Shown piece after piece: positions 47,996-56,913 of a stretch of 64,000 nucleotides of DNA. Position numbers and translations under genes: made by a program. The stretch spans positions 1-64,000 of the forward strand of contig NZ_JADILO010000008.1 of NCBI RefSeq assembly GCF_015278125.1. Direction: 5' to 3'. This stretch comes from Vibrio fluminensis (GTDB lineage Bacteria; Pseudomonadota; Gammaproteobacteria; Enterobacterales; Vibrionaceae). The notes under the pieces were generated by a model. The model saw only the letters and a list, made by a program, of their open reading frames with translations, had not been told where the DNA came from and made no database searches. Every line of letters starts with the position of its first letter. Position 1 is the stretch's first letter.

Positions 47996-48907
47996 ATGTT
48001 GCGCCAGTGGTACCCAGTATTATTTATGTTGTCCTCAACGTTCAGTTTGTCATTAACCGGCCTATTGACTAAATATCTGACTACTCAGTTAGACTCTAAT
48101 TTACTTAGTTTTCTACGCTTCTTTCTACCAAGCATTATTTTGATGGTGTTTTTTATTGGTCTCAAGTTACGTGTTCCTTCGAGTCAATTACTCAAACCAA
48201 TTTGGGTTAGGGCTTTCTGTATCGGTGCTTGCCAAGTCTGTTTTATCTATTCACTTTCCCACTTAACTTTGGTGGAAAGTGTGGTTTTGTTTGGTACTGG
48301 TCCTCTCTTCTTACCTTTGTTAGAAAAATTAATCTATGGTGTGCCAATTTCAGTGCTCACCATAGCGGCACTAGTCGGAACTTTCTCCGGTGTTGTTTTG
48401 CTGGCAGGTGACGTCAGTGGGATCGAGTTTCGTGTTGAACTACTAGTTGGCTTGGCGGCAGGCGTGTTTAATGCGGGTTCTCAATTGAGCTTGTATCGTG
48501 CGAGTAAGAGTGAACTTAATCCTTATGAAATTAACTTTTGGACGTTTATTTTTGCCGCGCTGTTTATTGTGCCAATGTTGCTTGTAAGTGCGAGATTTGA
48601 ACAGGTGTTTTGGTATCCTCAGGAGACGAGTTCGCTGTTGGTTGTGGTGGTGCTGATGGTTCTCGCTGTATTGATTATTAATACCCAAGTATTTCGTGCG
48701 AGAGCATACAAATTAGCTGATTCAGGCTCGCAACTGGCACCACTGATTTTTACCAACTTACTGTTTACGGCCATTTGGCAATTGATATTCTTCGATGTTG
48801 AATTTAATCGATATCAGTTGATGGGATTGAGCTTAATTGTTGTATCTACGGTAGCGAATGTTGTTCTACCAAAGTGGTGGGCATTTCGACAATCAAAGTT
48901 AGCGTAG
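47996..48907 (+). CDS. EamA/DMT-family transporter
   Basis: About 303 residues with ten spans in two EamA repeats (SLTGLLTKYLTTQLDSNLLSFLRFFLPS in the first half, the second from about 145). The ATG at 47996 has GGGAGGTG six bases upstream; the longer frame from a GTG at 47972 has no site. DMT carriers export amino acids, metabolites or drugs. The divergent LysR gene suggests induction by its substrate. Confidence 0.88.
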   Translation: MLRQWYPVLFMLSSTFSLSLTGLLTKYLTTQLDSNLLSFLRFFLPSIILMVFFIGLKLRVPSSQLLKPIWVRAFCIGACQVCFIYSLSHLTLVESVVLFGTGPLFLPLLEKLIYGVPISVLTIAALVGTFSGVVLLAGDVSGIEFRVELLVGLAAGVFNAGSQLSLYRASKSELNPYEINFWTFIFAALFIVPMLLVSARFEQVFWYPQETSSLLVVVVLMVLAVLIINTQVFRARAYKLADSGSQLAPLIFTNLLFTAIWQLIFFDVEFNRYQLMGLSLIVVSTVANVVLPKWWAFRQSKLA

Positions 48908-48917
48908 TTGCCATCTC

Positions 48918-48951
48918 AAAGTAGAGCCCTAAGCTGCTAGGGCTCTACTTT
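48918..48951. terminator. Bidirectional terminator
   Basis: AAAGTAGAGCCCTA and TAGGGCTCTACTTT form a perfect 14-bp stem with a six-base loop, between the convergent EamA and DUF3541 genes. Confidence 0.75.
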
Positions 48952-48963
48952 AAATCAGGTAGT

Positions 48964-50031
48964 CTATTTGGGCTCTAGACCGTAAGGCATCCGAGAAAAT
49001 ATTTCTGGCTGGTTCAAGAAAGTGGGCGCTTTGTTCACTTGCTGCCAATCTAACAACATAATCGCCAATACATTACGATGCTCACCTTGAGAGAAATTAA
49101 AGTCCCCGGTGACAGACGGAACCATCCCTTTTTGTTTATCGATCGCTTTATTGATCGCTTTACGGGTTTTTTCAACTACAGGATCATCCTCTAGACCCGC
49201 GAGTAAGAACGAAATGCCGACTTCCGCAATCACATCTTCTTTTGCTCGAAGTATGATTTGGTCAATATTCTTACGGAAGTAGTCATAAATCCACTGGTGT
49301 TGCTTGGCGTCTACTTGCTTTTGGTAATATTGAGAGTCTGCAAATATGATGTGAGTCATACCATAAAGCTTATTGCCATATTGCTGTGGTGATAGCTTCT
49401 TATCGATATTATCTGGATAAGTTGCACGGAAACTATTGATAAACTCATCTACCACGTCTTGTTCGCCGAGTTGGCGGAGCCAATATACTTGATTTGCTAA
49501 TTGTGCCGCCCATGCGCGGATCATATCAGGCTCGGTTGCGTAGCGCGCAAAATCGTAGTGGCGAATGACTTGACGTAGTTTTTCATCTTGTTGGTGTTTT
49601 AATCCGTATTCGTTTGCTCTCGCCATTGAGCCAAGAAGATCGACGCCAAGGTAGAGATACTCAGGCATATGTTTGGTCGCGTTAAAGCGACGGATACTGC
49701 GCTCATCGTCATCACCAATATAACCAGATAAGCGACCTTCTGAATATACATAGATACTTTCTGGCGTGTTTACTTCGGCGGCAAAATAGTTCAAGCGGCT
49801 TGCAACCCGGGCTAGGTCACTCCAAATTGCTGCAGCATACTTAGGGTCAAGAGTTTGGCGATACATTCTCAAACCGTAGTGACCTTCTTTAAAAGCTGGC
49901 AGCGTGTAGAGCTGCTGTTCGTAGGTTTGTTTGATCAGATTGGCTGACTCTTGGTATGTCGAAGGCGTATTAGCATACGCGTTGTGCGATAGAGCAAACC
50001 CAAGCAGCAGAGAAAGTAAGGTGTGACGCAT
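48964..50031 (-). CDS. DUF3541-family exported protein
   Basis: About 355 residues. A signal peptide (HTLLSLLLGFALSHNAYA) is followed by a mostly helical mature protein containing the segments WSDLARVASRLNYFAAE and SVTGDFNFSQGEHRNVLAIMLLDW. I recognise this as the vibrio DUF3541 family, of unknown function and probably periplasmic. The ATG at 50031 has AGGA seven bases upstream; an ATG at 50037 is too close to the same site. Confidence 0.75.
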   Translation of the reverse strand: MRHTLLSLLLGFALSHNAYANTPSTYQESANLIKQTYEQQLYTLPAFKEGHYGLRMYRQTLDPKYAAAIWSDLARVASRLNYFAAEVNTPESIYVYSEGRLSGYIGDDDERSIRRFNATKHMPEYLYLGVDLLGSMARANEYGLKHQQDEKLRQVIRHYDFARYATEPDMIRAWAAQLANQVYWLRQLGEQDVVDEFINSFRATYPDNIDKKLSPQQYGNKLYGMTHIIFADSQYYQKQVDAKQHQWIYDYFRKNIDQIILRAKEDVIAEVGISFLLAGLEDDPVVEKTRKAINKAIDKQKGMVPSVTGDFNFSQGEHRNVLAIMLLDWQQVNKAPTFLNQPEIFSRMPYGLEPK

Positions 50032-50170
50032 TAGCATATCCTAGCTTATAAGTGATGAGAGCGCAGATTAGCAAACATCACACATATCAATGTAAGCCGC
50101 ATGTCAGATTGAGGGTATTTTAGTGCAAGAAGCTCAATCTTCTCATTGAGTTTAGGCGCAAATTGTCGCT

Positions 50171-50755
50171 TTAGATGATATTGCGAAATGTGAGGTTGAT
50201 GCGAGGTTGAGACACTTTCCGACTCTTAGGTAGAGCATGTCGCCAGTGATGTTGTAATTCTCCAGCCATTACGAGCAAACTGCCGTGGGTGAGTTCGAAA
50301 TCAATCTTCTTATCGCCGTACTTTTGTTTGAGAGAAAATTTCCGAGACGCCCCGAGGCTGATAGAGGCAATGGTAGGATGTTCCCCTAACTCTTTTTCAT
50401 TGTCTTGATGCCAACCCATGTAGTCATGACCATCGCGGTAGAGATTAAGAAGGACGCTATTAAAAGGTTGCTGGCAAATGTGTTCGCATTGCTGTTTCAG
50501 CTTTTCTAGAGCTGGTGGCATAGGATGCGGTTCTAGTTTTAAGCCGGAATATTGGTAGCTTTTGTCGCCAAACCATGCTTGAAGTCTTGGTTGTAGTATT
50601 GAACGTCCAAACATAGTAATGGACTCTTGTTGCCATGAAATATTGTGCGTTAAGTTGTGTAGAAGAGTATTGGCTGTGCCGATGGTTAAGAATTGTTCAA
50701 TATGAATCAGTTTTCCTTTTTCGACTTGAAACCAGCGTGGTGATTCAGGCACCAT
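50171..50755 (-). CDS. alkB: AlkB-family alpha-ketoglutarate dioxygenase
   Basis: 194 residues with the Fe(II) ligands in G-W-H-Q-D-N-E (His and Asp) and the later histidine in Q-H-H-W-R-H, plus the two arginines of R-I-N-L-T-F-R that bind 2-oxoglutarate. The segment MGWHQDNE...IASISLGASRKF matches the AlkB2-like bacterial group. It repairs alkylated bases in DNA or RNA by oxidative demethylation. GGGAGG precedes the ATG. Confidence 0.9.
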   Translation of the reverse strand: MVPESPRWFQVEKGKLIHIEQFLTIGTANTLLHNLTHNISWQQESITMFGRSILQPRLQAWFGDKSYQYSGLKLEPHPMPPALEKLKQQCEHICQQPFNSVLLNLYRDGHDYMGWHQDNEKELGEHPTIASISLGASRKFSLKQKYGDKKIDFELTHGSLLVMAGELQHHWRHALPKSRKVSQPRINLTFRNII

Positions 50756-50958
50756 ATCCCCCTCCCTTTGTCGTCATTTTTGTCATTAAAAGCAAGATTA
50801 TCGGTGTTTTTTCATCAGTTTTACTATATTTTGTAATAATTGATAAAGATATCACCAATTGTCATTACTTATCGCTTGTACGTAGTTTGGTTAACGATGG
50901 CGTAAGATCATCAGTCATTCAAGAGATAAATGTTTAGCTCATTTTACTGGGAGACTTT

Positions 50959-52317
50959 ATGAGGTTTGAACGTAGCTGGCACCGTTCGTTAACGTTGTGT
51001 TTTGCTATCCTCATTGTTTTAGCGATCGCGTGCATAGAATACATAAATAATGTTCAGCACCAATACATCCAACAGACAGAGCGCGATAGGGCAAGGGAAG
51101 AGCTTTCTATTATACGCTCTCGCTTAGAAGCCCTCATCATCTCTGACATCTATCTCGTCAACAGTTTACCTGTTGTGGTTGCGGCAAACAGTGAGTTCTC
51201 GCGAGTGAGTTGGCGAGAGGTGGCTCAGATTGTGATTGAGCGCAGTTCGCATATTAAGGGAATCATTCTCGCTCCTGATGATGTGATTAAATTGGTCTAC
51301 CCCTACAAGTATGAACGTTACATCGGAAGACGTATTGGCCACCCGCGACGTAATCAGGGCGCTAAACTTGACTACCAGTTAAACCAAGAGCCTTTAGTTG
51401 CAGATGCTGTTGAACTCGATAATGGTGATCTTGGCTTGGTCGCTAGGGTTCCTATCTATATCGACCCACCGTTCAATCAACTCTATTGGGGGAACGTAAG
51501 CGTGATTATCAATCTTGAGCACCTTTTGGATAACGCTGGTGTTCGGGAGTTCGCTAAGAATTATAATTTGGCGATTGCCTCAGTAGATGAACAGCTTAAG
51601 CCACAATCCTATTTACTTGGCGATGCTTCAACATTGAAAAACGCGTTTGCTAGCGAGTTAGTACTATTTCCCAATGGTACATGGATGATTGCGGCTTCAG
51701 CGAATCAGAGTTTTTTATCTGACGTTAATTGGTATCAGTTGAACAGTGCTCGCTTGATTGGTTATAGCTCGTTGCTGTTGCTTTGCGGCGCTTATTTTGC
51801 AGTATCGCGACTCTATCGCAACGCCAATCAGCGCTCTCTACATGATGAACTAACAGGCCTACCCAACCGACGTTACTTTATGTTCACGTTCAAACGTCAG
51901 TTTGCGCTTGCGAAACGTTCTGGAGTAAAAGAAAAATTTGCACTGTTAAACATAGATTTAGATAAATTCAAAGAGATAAATGATCTTTACGGGCATGATG
52001 CGGGTGATAGAGTTTTGGAATTAGCAGGGCAGAGGATACAAACTGCTTTACGGTCGTCAGATGTCGTTGCGCGAGTTGGTGGTGATGAGTTTTTAATCCT
52101 TTTACCCCGTATCATGGATCCGGCACATTTAGAATCGATTATAGAGAGCGTTCGTAGCCATCTGACTCATGACCCAGTTGAATATGATTCGCTACCTATC
52201 GAGCTGCAAGCAAGCATTGGCTTTGCGATTTATCAGCCAGATATGGAGTCGGTTGAAGACATGTTTAAAATTGCTGATGCCGCGATGTATAGAAACAAAT
52301 TGCGTATTCAAGATTAA
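50959..52317 (+). CDS. CHASE-domain diguanylate cyclase
   Basis: 452 residues. A first span at about 10-28 precedes a periplasmic CHASE sensor of roughly residues 35-255 (SRLEALIISDIYLVNSLPVVVAAN, then SHIKGIILAPDDVIKLVYPY). A second span at about 266-285 leads to a GGDEF domain with G-G-D-E-F at 374-378. The inhibitory site R-S-S-D lies exactly five residues before it, so the enzyme should be active and product-inhibited. GGGAG precedes the ATG. The stop overlaps the upstream edge of the qrr regulatory region. Confidence 0.92.
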   Translation: MRFERSWHRSLTLCFAILIVLAIACIEYINNVQHQYIQQTERDRAREELSIIRSRLEALIISDIYLVNSLPVVVAANSEFSRVSWREVAQIVIERSSHIKGIILAPDDVIKLVYPYKYERYIGRRIGHPRRNQGAKLDYQLNQEPLVADAVELDNGDLGLVARVPIYIDPPFNQLYWGNVSVIINLEHLLDNAGVREFAKNYNLAIASVDEQLKPQSYLLGDASTLKNAFASELVLFPNGTWMIAASANQSFLSDVNWYQLNSARLIGYSSLLLLCGAYFAVSRLYRNANQRSLHDELTGLPNRRYFMFTFKRQFALAKRSGVKEKFALLNIDLDKFKEINDLYGHDAGDRVLELAGQRIQTALRSSDVVARVGGDEFLILLPRIMDPAHLESIIESVRSHLTHDPVEYDSLPIELQASIGFAIYQPDMESVEDMFKIADAAMYRNKLRIQD

Positions 52318-52320
52318 TAA

Positions 52321-52333
52321 TCGCATTTTGCAA
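52321..52333 (+). promoter_or_regulatory. LuxO-type binding site 1
   Basis: TCGCATTTTGCAA matches the LuxO enhancer consensus TTGCA-N3-TGCAA except at the second base. It lies about 120 bases upstream of the sigma-54 promoter of qrr, immediately after the CHASE-GGDEF stop. Confidence 0.7.
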
Positions 52334-52362
52334 ATGTATTTTTTTGCAATTTAGAAACTAAT

Positions 52363-52375
52363 TTGCATTTTGCAA
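52363..52375 (+). promoter_or_regulatory. LuxO-type binding site 2
   Basis: TTGCATTTTGCAA is an exact match to TTGCA-N3-TGCAA, 77 bases before the -24 element. Two spaced sites are the usual arrangement upstream of qrr genes. Confidence 0.85.
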
Positions 52376-52451
52376 TCGTGCTATGCACATCGTTGGGCTG
52401 CAATTGGTGTTTATTTGTGCTAATTAACTGAATTTTGGTAATTTGAAAAGT

Positions 52452-52467
52452 TGGCACGATAGATGCT
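52452..52467 (+). promoter_or_regulatory. Sigma-54 promoter of qrr
   Basis: TGGCACGATAGATGCT: GG at 52453-52454 and GC at 52465-52466 have the obligatory spacing of the -24/-12 promoter. Transcription is predicted to start near 52477. Confidence 0.88.
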
Positions 52468-52476
52468 TTAGTTAAA

Positions 52477-52587
52477 GTGACCCTTATTAAGCCGAGGGTC
52501 ACCTAGCCAACTGACGTTGTTAGTGAACCTACTAATTTGTTCACATTCATATATAGCCAATCACCTATTTGTGATTGGCTTTTTTTA
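52477..52587 (+). ncRNA. qrr: Qrr quorum-regulatory small RNA
   Basis: A 111-base RNA. The first stem is GTGACCC/GGGTCAC (52477-52502). The conserved single-stranded core CCAACTGACGTTGTTAGTG, identical in the Qrr RNAs of V. harveyi and V. cholerae as I remember them, follows at 52507-52525. The terminator stem AGCCAATCAC/GTGATTGGCT with seven T ends at 52587. Qrr RNAs act with Hfq at low cell density to silence the luxR/hapR-type master regulator and other targets. The upstream sigma-54 promoter and LuxO sites complete the assignment. Which of qrr1-5 this is cannot be told. Confidence 0.93.
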
Positions 52588-52627
52588 TTTTTGCTCTTGC
52601 GATTACCTTAATGATTACAGACCCTTT

Positions 52628-54136
52628 TTAGTCATTGTAACAACTTGGTTGCCTTGGGCAGACCGCACCTCTAGAGCAAATTACTCGAGCATCAAAGTTA
52701 AGGCCTCTCTCAACCCAGTTGATGTTTAGGATCTTAGCAATAGTGGTAAATTCGCGTTTGATGTGATGAGGAATCGGTGCGCTGCCGCCGTTCGCCACAC
52801 ACAGAGATTTTAACTCTTCTGCGATAGAGAGCGCATGTCCACCTTGAGCATTGATTGCTGGGTTGAGGTCGATTCCTGCGCAAAGTACGCGGTTATTTCC
52901 CGCCGGATCAGTCATGTTCATCGACTCGCAGCAGTAAATCCGAGGCTCATCGCCAACGTGCAGAATAGATATTTGCGCAGAGCTGCCATTTTGCGGCTCA
53001 GATAAACGTCTAAATACAGCCCAGTGCTGACAAGGGTCGTTAACCTTGCGCATATTCCCCCAAGGCAGTGGGATACCATTGCCACGATACACCGCTTTTA
53101 GCTTGTTTTGCCCATAAGCATCGAAATAGTGCCAATGTGGGTAAGGTGAGACTACCGTCATACGTCGCATCGCCACTGAAGGGGATACGCCCGCTTTCTT
53201 GTGCACATCAATCTCGTAGCCATTACGGTCGAGTAATTGCCTGAAGGGGACCTTTGGACATAGCAATGCTCCAGCGAAAAAGCTGGATTCGAAATCCCGC
53301 CACGCTTGCAATATGTGCTGTGAGTTAAGTTCGGTATTGTTGTTTTGCTCAGGCTGTTCTTCCCAAGTGTTGGCATGGCCAACGGATAAAACGCTTTTAA
53401 GGCCTTCTTTGCTATGGAGCACACAGTGGCCAATATAGACCGCTAAATCATATTTTAAACGGGTAGGGTAGTCGCGCAGAATCTCATTGAGGTAAATACT
53501 GCCCGGAGGCTCAAAAAATGAGGTTACCACCTGCTTGGCACTCATACCAAGTTCATCAACCACATCTTGCGGTGCGCGTTGAATCCATCGGATGGTCAAC
53601 CCCATGCTGCGTGCAATATCCATTAAGTCTTGAGTGGATAGATTCAGTCGCTTTAGACCAATTTCTTCTGCAGCACGTTCAAGATCGGGAAAGTGGTTTT
53701 GATGGCTCTCTTGATGTGCTCGAATCAGGAGATGGGCAAATTGGCGACCGGTAATTCCCGTTTGCGACAACATTTCAGGAATGGCAATTTGCAGGATTTC
53801 TTTGGAAAACAAGAAACTGGGTTCTAGTGCCATACCACTGATGCCACCACGGTTACCTTTATCAGGGGTTATATCTTCGTGACTGGGTTCGTCATCTAAA
53901 AACCACGCGGGATCTTTTTGGAAAACTTCGGCGATGACCTCAAGCATATCGATACTCGGCACACGCTTGCCGCGCTCTATCATAGAGAGATAGGAAACCG
54001 AAGGAGCATACTCAGGATTGACACGAATACAACGCGCAGAAAGATCCTCCATGGTTAAGTGGTTACGTTTTCTAAGATTTCTTATCTTGGTCCCTAAAAA
54101 ATGGGACTGACGGATTAAACTTTTTGACAGCAGCAT
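52628..54136 (-). CDS. XRE-type regulator with a DUF3612 domain
   Basis: 502 residues. An XRE helix-turn-helix lies at residues 14-72 (FLGTKIRNLRKRNHLTMEDLSARC, then PSVSYLSMIERGKRVPS), with a long C-terminal DUF3612 domain ending in a cysteine-containing tail (VCPRQPSC). The layout resembles the short-chain-fatty-acid regulators RamB/ScfR, so a metabolite-sensing role is possible (inference). It is divergent from the 188-codon gene, with AT-rich repeats in between that may be its operator. The start ATG at 54136 lacks a good ribosome site. Confidence 0.8.
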   Translation of the reverse strand: MLLSKSLIRQSHFLGTKIRNLRKRNHLTMEDLSARCIRVNPEYAPSVSYLSMIERGKRVPSIDMLEVIAEVFQKDPAWFLDDEPSHEDITPDKGNRGGISGMALEPSFLFSKEILQIAIPEMLSQTGITGRQFAHLLIRAHQESHQNHFPDLERAAEEIGLKRLNLSTQDLMDIARSMGLTIRWIQRAPQDVVDELGMSAKQVVTSFFEPPGSIYLNEILRDYPTRLKYDLAVYIGHCVLHSKEGLKSVLSVGHANTWEEQPEQNNNTELNSQHILQAWRDFESSFFAGALLCPKVPFRQLLDRNGYEIDVHKKAGVSPSVAMRRMTVVSPYPHWHYFDAYGQNKLKAVYRGNGIPLPWGNMRKVNDPCQHWAVFRRLSEPQNGSSAQISILHVGDEPRIYCCESMNMTDPAGNNRVLCAGIDLNPAINAQGGHALSIAEELKSLCVANGGSAPIPHHIKREFTTIAKILNINWVERGLNFDARVICSRGAVCPRQPSCYND

Positions 54137-54180
54137 TTTGTAAAATTCACAGTGTAAAATTTTTGTTGTGAAATTGTAGT
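54132..54180. promoter_or_regulatory. Candidate operator of the XRE/DUF3612 regulator
   Basis: TTTTGTAAAATTCAC, then AGTGTAAAATTTTTG, then TTGTGAAATTGTAG: three spaced copies of T-G-T-A/G-A-A-A-T-T. They begin at the regulator start codon and lie upstream of the divergent gene. This is pattern evidence only. Confidence 0.35.
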
Positions 54181-54297
54181 AAAAAATTCGCTAATCTTCC
54201 TAGTAAGCAGTTCACAGATTTGTCATCAAATTGAAATTCAAATTACATGAGCTGCCAGGGATAAGAAATTTGTGCGTTATAACGCGAGGGAAAGACT

Positions 54298-54864
54298 ATG
54301 AATATGCAAACGTTCGAAAACAATGAAATCCAAACAAATTCGACTTCTTTTATTGCGAATGCAGTCTTTGCCGTGGAAGCAATCAAAGCGGACCAAGCAC
54401 AAGAGAAGCAGATGAAAACTAAGCAGCTGTTAGATCGACTGTTCCCACTAGAGAATGGATCTCACTGCGATGTAACTGAGTATGTAATCGACCTACGCCA
54501 TGTAATGGCTTTCTTCAAAGATGGTTCTCATAGCGGTCTGAAGCATCCTAAACACTTTGTAGCCTTTACAGGCGAAAAAGAGCATCCACACTCAATACTT
54601 TTCCGCGATGGCACAGGTAGCCACATGGAAGTGATCTTTGGCCGTCAGAGAGGTACGGGTAGCGTTGAATTCATTACTATTGATGATATTCAAATGGAAA
54701 CATGCACGACTTTCCCACAAATGGAATCAAGTTCAGCAATGCGCCACTGGATAAGCCTTGTAAAAGGTGATCATAAAGGTAAACCAATGGCTTGCAGCGA
54801 AGATAAAGAGTACACAGCAAAAAATGGTGATGATTACCGTTTAGACTGCTGCTACAAGCTGTAG
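54298..54864 (+). CDS. Hypothetical protein divergent from the DUF3612 regulator
   Basis: A 188-residue soluble protein with no signal or membrane span. Features are a coiled-coil-like N-terminal part, a central VIDLRHVMAFFKDGSHSGL, and a C-terminal half rich in charged residues with cysteines near the end (RLDCCYKL). I do not recognise the family. GAGGGAAAG precedes the ATG, and a strong terminator follows. Its position suggests control by the divergent XRE/DUF3612 protein. Confidence 0.65.
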   Translation: MNMQTFENNEIQTNSTSFIANAVFAVEAIKADQAQEKQMKTKQLLDRLFPLENGSHCDVTEYVIDLRHVMAFFKDGSHSGLKHPKHFVAFTGEKEHPHSILFRDGTGSHMEVIFGRQRGTGSVEFITIDDIQMETCTTFPQMESSSAMRHWISLVKGDHKGKPMACSEDKEYTAKNGDDYRLDCCYKL

Positions 54865-54890
54865 TTTTGGATGAAAGAGCAATGAAGTGG

Positions 54891-54917
54891 AAAATCCAGC
54901 GTTAGCTGGATTTTTTA
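54891..54917 (+). terminator. Terminator after the 188-codon gene
   Basis: AATCCAGC, GTTA, GCTGGATT, then TTTT. An eight-bp stem. It sits at the 3' end of the convergent rof gene and could serve both. Confidence 0.8.
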
Positions 54918-55163
54918 TTGTTGAAATTCCACTGATGAAAAATGTGGGTTGTCGATGGTGACATGCAAGCTCTTGAGTTGTTCTGTTGGGATAAAGTGTG
55001 ATTTGCCGTTACTTTCGAGAATGAGGCATTCCTGCTTGTCATCGTTGTAACCCGTATCAGTCGCGACACCGTGTATCTTTGTTCCATTAAGTAGAATAAG
55101 CGTTAAAGGGAAGTGATACATACAGACGATTTCAAGATAATCATATTGGCTACATGAGATCAT
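54915..55163 (-). CDS. rof: Rho-binding antiterminator (Rof/YaeO family)
   Basis: An 82-residue beta-barrel protein. The pattern I-x-C-x-x-Y-D-Y-L-E followed by HFPLTLILLNGTKIHGVATDT and a later LILESNGKSHFIPTEQLKSL follows E. coli Rof (YaeO, 86 residues). Rof binds Rho and blocks its RNA loading, reducing termination. The start overlaps the VOC gene stop by four bases (ATGA), so the two are translationally coupled. Confidence 0.8.
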   Translation of the reverse strand: MISCSQYDYLEIVCMYHFPLTLILLNGTKIHGVATDTGYNDDKQECLILESNGKSHFIPTEQLKSLHVTIDNPHFSSVEFQQ

Positions 55164-55570
55164 GGCATGTCCTTAATTGGCTTGAGTTCAACGACGTTAC
55201 CTTCGGGATCGGTTAGGTAGATAGAACGACCGAATCCTTGGGCGCCATAACGTTCAACGAACTCTTGGTTACTAGGGTTATATTTTTCTACCAGTTTCAG
55301 TGCTTCGGCTTCAGGAAGTGCGGTAATTTGCAGGCAGAAATGATCAACGTTTCGCCCATCTTGTTGAGGCGCTTTACCGCCCAACATGCCAAGTTGGCTA
55401 TCAACAGTAACAATATCAATCAGTGCGCTACCTGCTCGCAGTTGAGTCAAACCAAGCTCAGGTAGGGTGCGCTCAACAGGACAATTCAATGTATCGCGAT
55501 AAAAGTGCAGCATGCTCTCGAGTTGAGTCGTACGCAAGACAATATGATCCAGTCCCTTAATCTCAATCAT
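55160..55570 (-). CDS. VOC-family (glyoxalase/dioxygenase fold) protein
   Basis: 136 residues with two beta-alpha-beta-beta-beta units. The metal-site residues likely include the His of GLDHIVLRT (position 8), the His of VDHFCLQI and the Glu of GNVVELKP near the end. The C-terminal SIYLTDPEGNVVEL is typical of small VOC proteins such as virulence-type glyoxalases. The reaction is unknown. It is upstream of and coupled to rof. Confidence 0.85.
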   Translation of the reverse strand: MIEIKGLDHIVLRTTQLESMLHFYRDTLNCPVERTLPELGLTQLRAGSALIDIVTVDSQLGMLGGKAPQQDGRNVDHFCLQITALPEAEALKLVEKYNPSNQEFVERYGAQGFGRSIYLTDPEGNVVELKPIKDMP

Positions 55571-55597
55571 GATTTTCCCTATGTTGATAGCGATCGT

Positions 55598-56194
55598 TTA
55601 AGTTATTAGTTTAAGCGCTAAAGCTAACATGATCATGCCGATGATGCTCTCTAGTATTTTCCAAGCACGAGCGTGTCGAAACAAAGGAGCTAATACTCTT
55701 GCCCCATAACCTAGACTAAAGAAAAATAGAAATGATCCTGTTATAGCCCCCATCGCAAACTGCAGTTTATACGGTTCATATTGAGTTGAGATCGAGCCGA
55801 GTAGTACAACAGTATCAAGATAGACGTGTGGATTAAGCCAAGTAAATGCGAGGCACAGGAGTATTGTACGCCAAGCAGAGGCCTGTGCATCTCCTTGCGG
55901 AGTTAGTACGTGATTGGTTTTATAGGCTGAGTAAAGGCTACGCACCCCATACCAAGTTAAGAATAGTGCTCCGCCATAGCGAGCAATAATCTCAAGATTA
56001 GGGAACTGTTTTACTAATGCGCCAAACCCTGCCACACCAGCAGAAATAAGAATGGCATCAGAAAGCGCGCAGATAAAACATACGAGAAATACGTGATGAC
56101 GTTGAATACCTTGCTTAAGGACGAAGGCATTTTGTGCACCGATGGCGATGATCAAAGACAAGCCGAGTGCTAAGCCTGACAAATATGTGCTCAT
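55598..56194 (-). CDS. LysE/ArgO-family amino-acid exporter
   Basis: 198 residues with six spans. The start GLSLIIAIGAQNAFVLKQGIQRHH is diagnostic of the LysE/ArgO subgroup (A-Q-N-A-F-V-L-x-Q-G), and the middle W-L-N-P-H-V-Y-L-D-T motif confirms it. It exports basic amino acids such as arginine or lysine across the inner membrane. Its first base overlaps the DUF924 stop, so the two share a transcript. Confidence 0.9.
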   Translation of the reverse strand: MSTYLSGLALGLSLIIAIGAQNAFVLKQGIQRHHVFLVCFICALSDAILISAGVAGFGALVKQFPNLEIIARYGGALFLTWYGVRSLYSAYKTNHVLTPQGDAQASAWRTILLCLAFTWLNPHVYLDTVVLLGSISTQYEPYKLQFAMGAITGSFLFFFSLGYGARVLAPLFRHARAWKILESIIGMIMLALALKLIT

Positions 56195-56730
56195 TAAAAA
56201 CTCGAGTTTGGTTGCGCAAGAAACTCAATCTCTTCTGGATTGCTTGTGCGGTTTAAAATGGCGTTGCGATGTGGGTAGCGACCAAAGCGGTCAATGATCA
56301 CTTTATGTTTGAGCTCAAAGTCGTAATTATTTTCCATGCCTGGTTGAGCAAACAGTGCTACCGCCTGTTCATGGATTAATGCGGATTCACTATGCATATA
56401 GGGCATGTAAAGAAAGGATTTTTCGATGGTGCTAAGCTCTTTGTCTATTCCTAGTCGAACCGCTTCTTGTGCCAGTGCTAACGCCAATGGATCTTGGCTA
56501 AAAGCCTGCGGAGTATTGCGATATACATTGCGTGAAAATTGATCTAAGACGATGATTTCCGCTAAGCGGCCTTGAGGAGTGTCGCGCCAAGCGAACAATT
56601 CGGCTTGTGCCGCTCGCTCAAGCAGCGAACCAAATTGAGTTTGAATTTGTTGATCAACTTCTGGATTGTATACAAACCAATCTTTGGGTTCGAGTTGTTT
56701 AAACCAAAAATCGAGCACTTGTTGTTGCAT
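56194..56730 (-). CDS. DUF924-family protein
   Basis: 178 residues, an all-helical TPR-like fold. The family hallmarks are VLDFWFKQLEPKDWF at the start, then IIVLDQFSRNVYRNTPQAF and FLYMPYMHSE, followed by GRYPHRNAILNR. Function unknown. It starts ATG at 56730 with GGAAAC upstream and is the first gene of a pair with the ArgO-like exporter. Confidence 0.88.
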   Translation of the reverse strand: MQQQVLDFWFKQLEPKDWFVYNPEVDQQIQTQFGSLLERAAQAELFAWRDTPQGRLAEIIVLDQFSRNVYRNTPQAFSQDPLALALAQEAVRLGIDKELSTIEKSFLYMPYMHSESALIHEQAVALFAQPGMENNYDFELKHKVIIDRFGRYPHRNAILNRTSNPEEIEFLAQPNSSF

Positions 56731-56913
56731 AGTGTTTCCTTACTAGTATGGCGTTTTATTCTCTAATACGGTGACCCATCGCAATATAGCTGTCTACATA
56801 GACTTAACCGTTTGCGTTGATAAGCACCTCAATATAGCGCATGGTAACAGAACTTGAAATCTTGCTCGTGGCACATATAATCCGCCTCACATAAAACCTC
56901 GAGCCGATTTCAA

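Noticed and set aside
52517..52729. 70-codon plus-strand open frame
   Set aside because: It lies over the 3' part of the Qrr RNA and the end of the DUF3612 gene, with no ribosome site.
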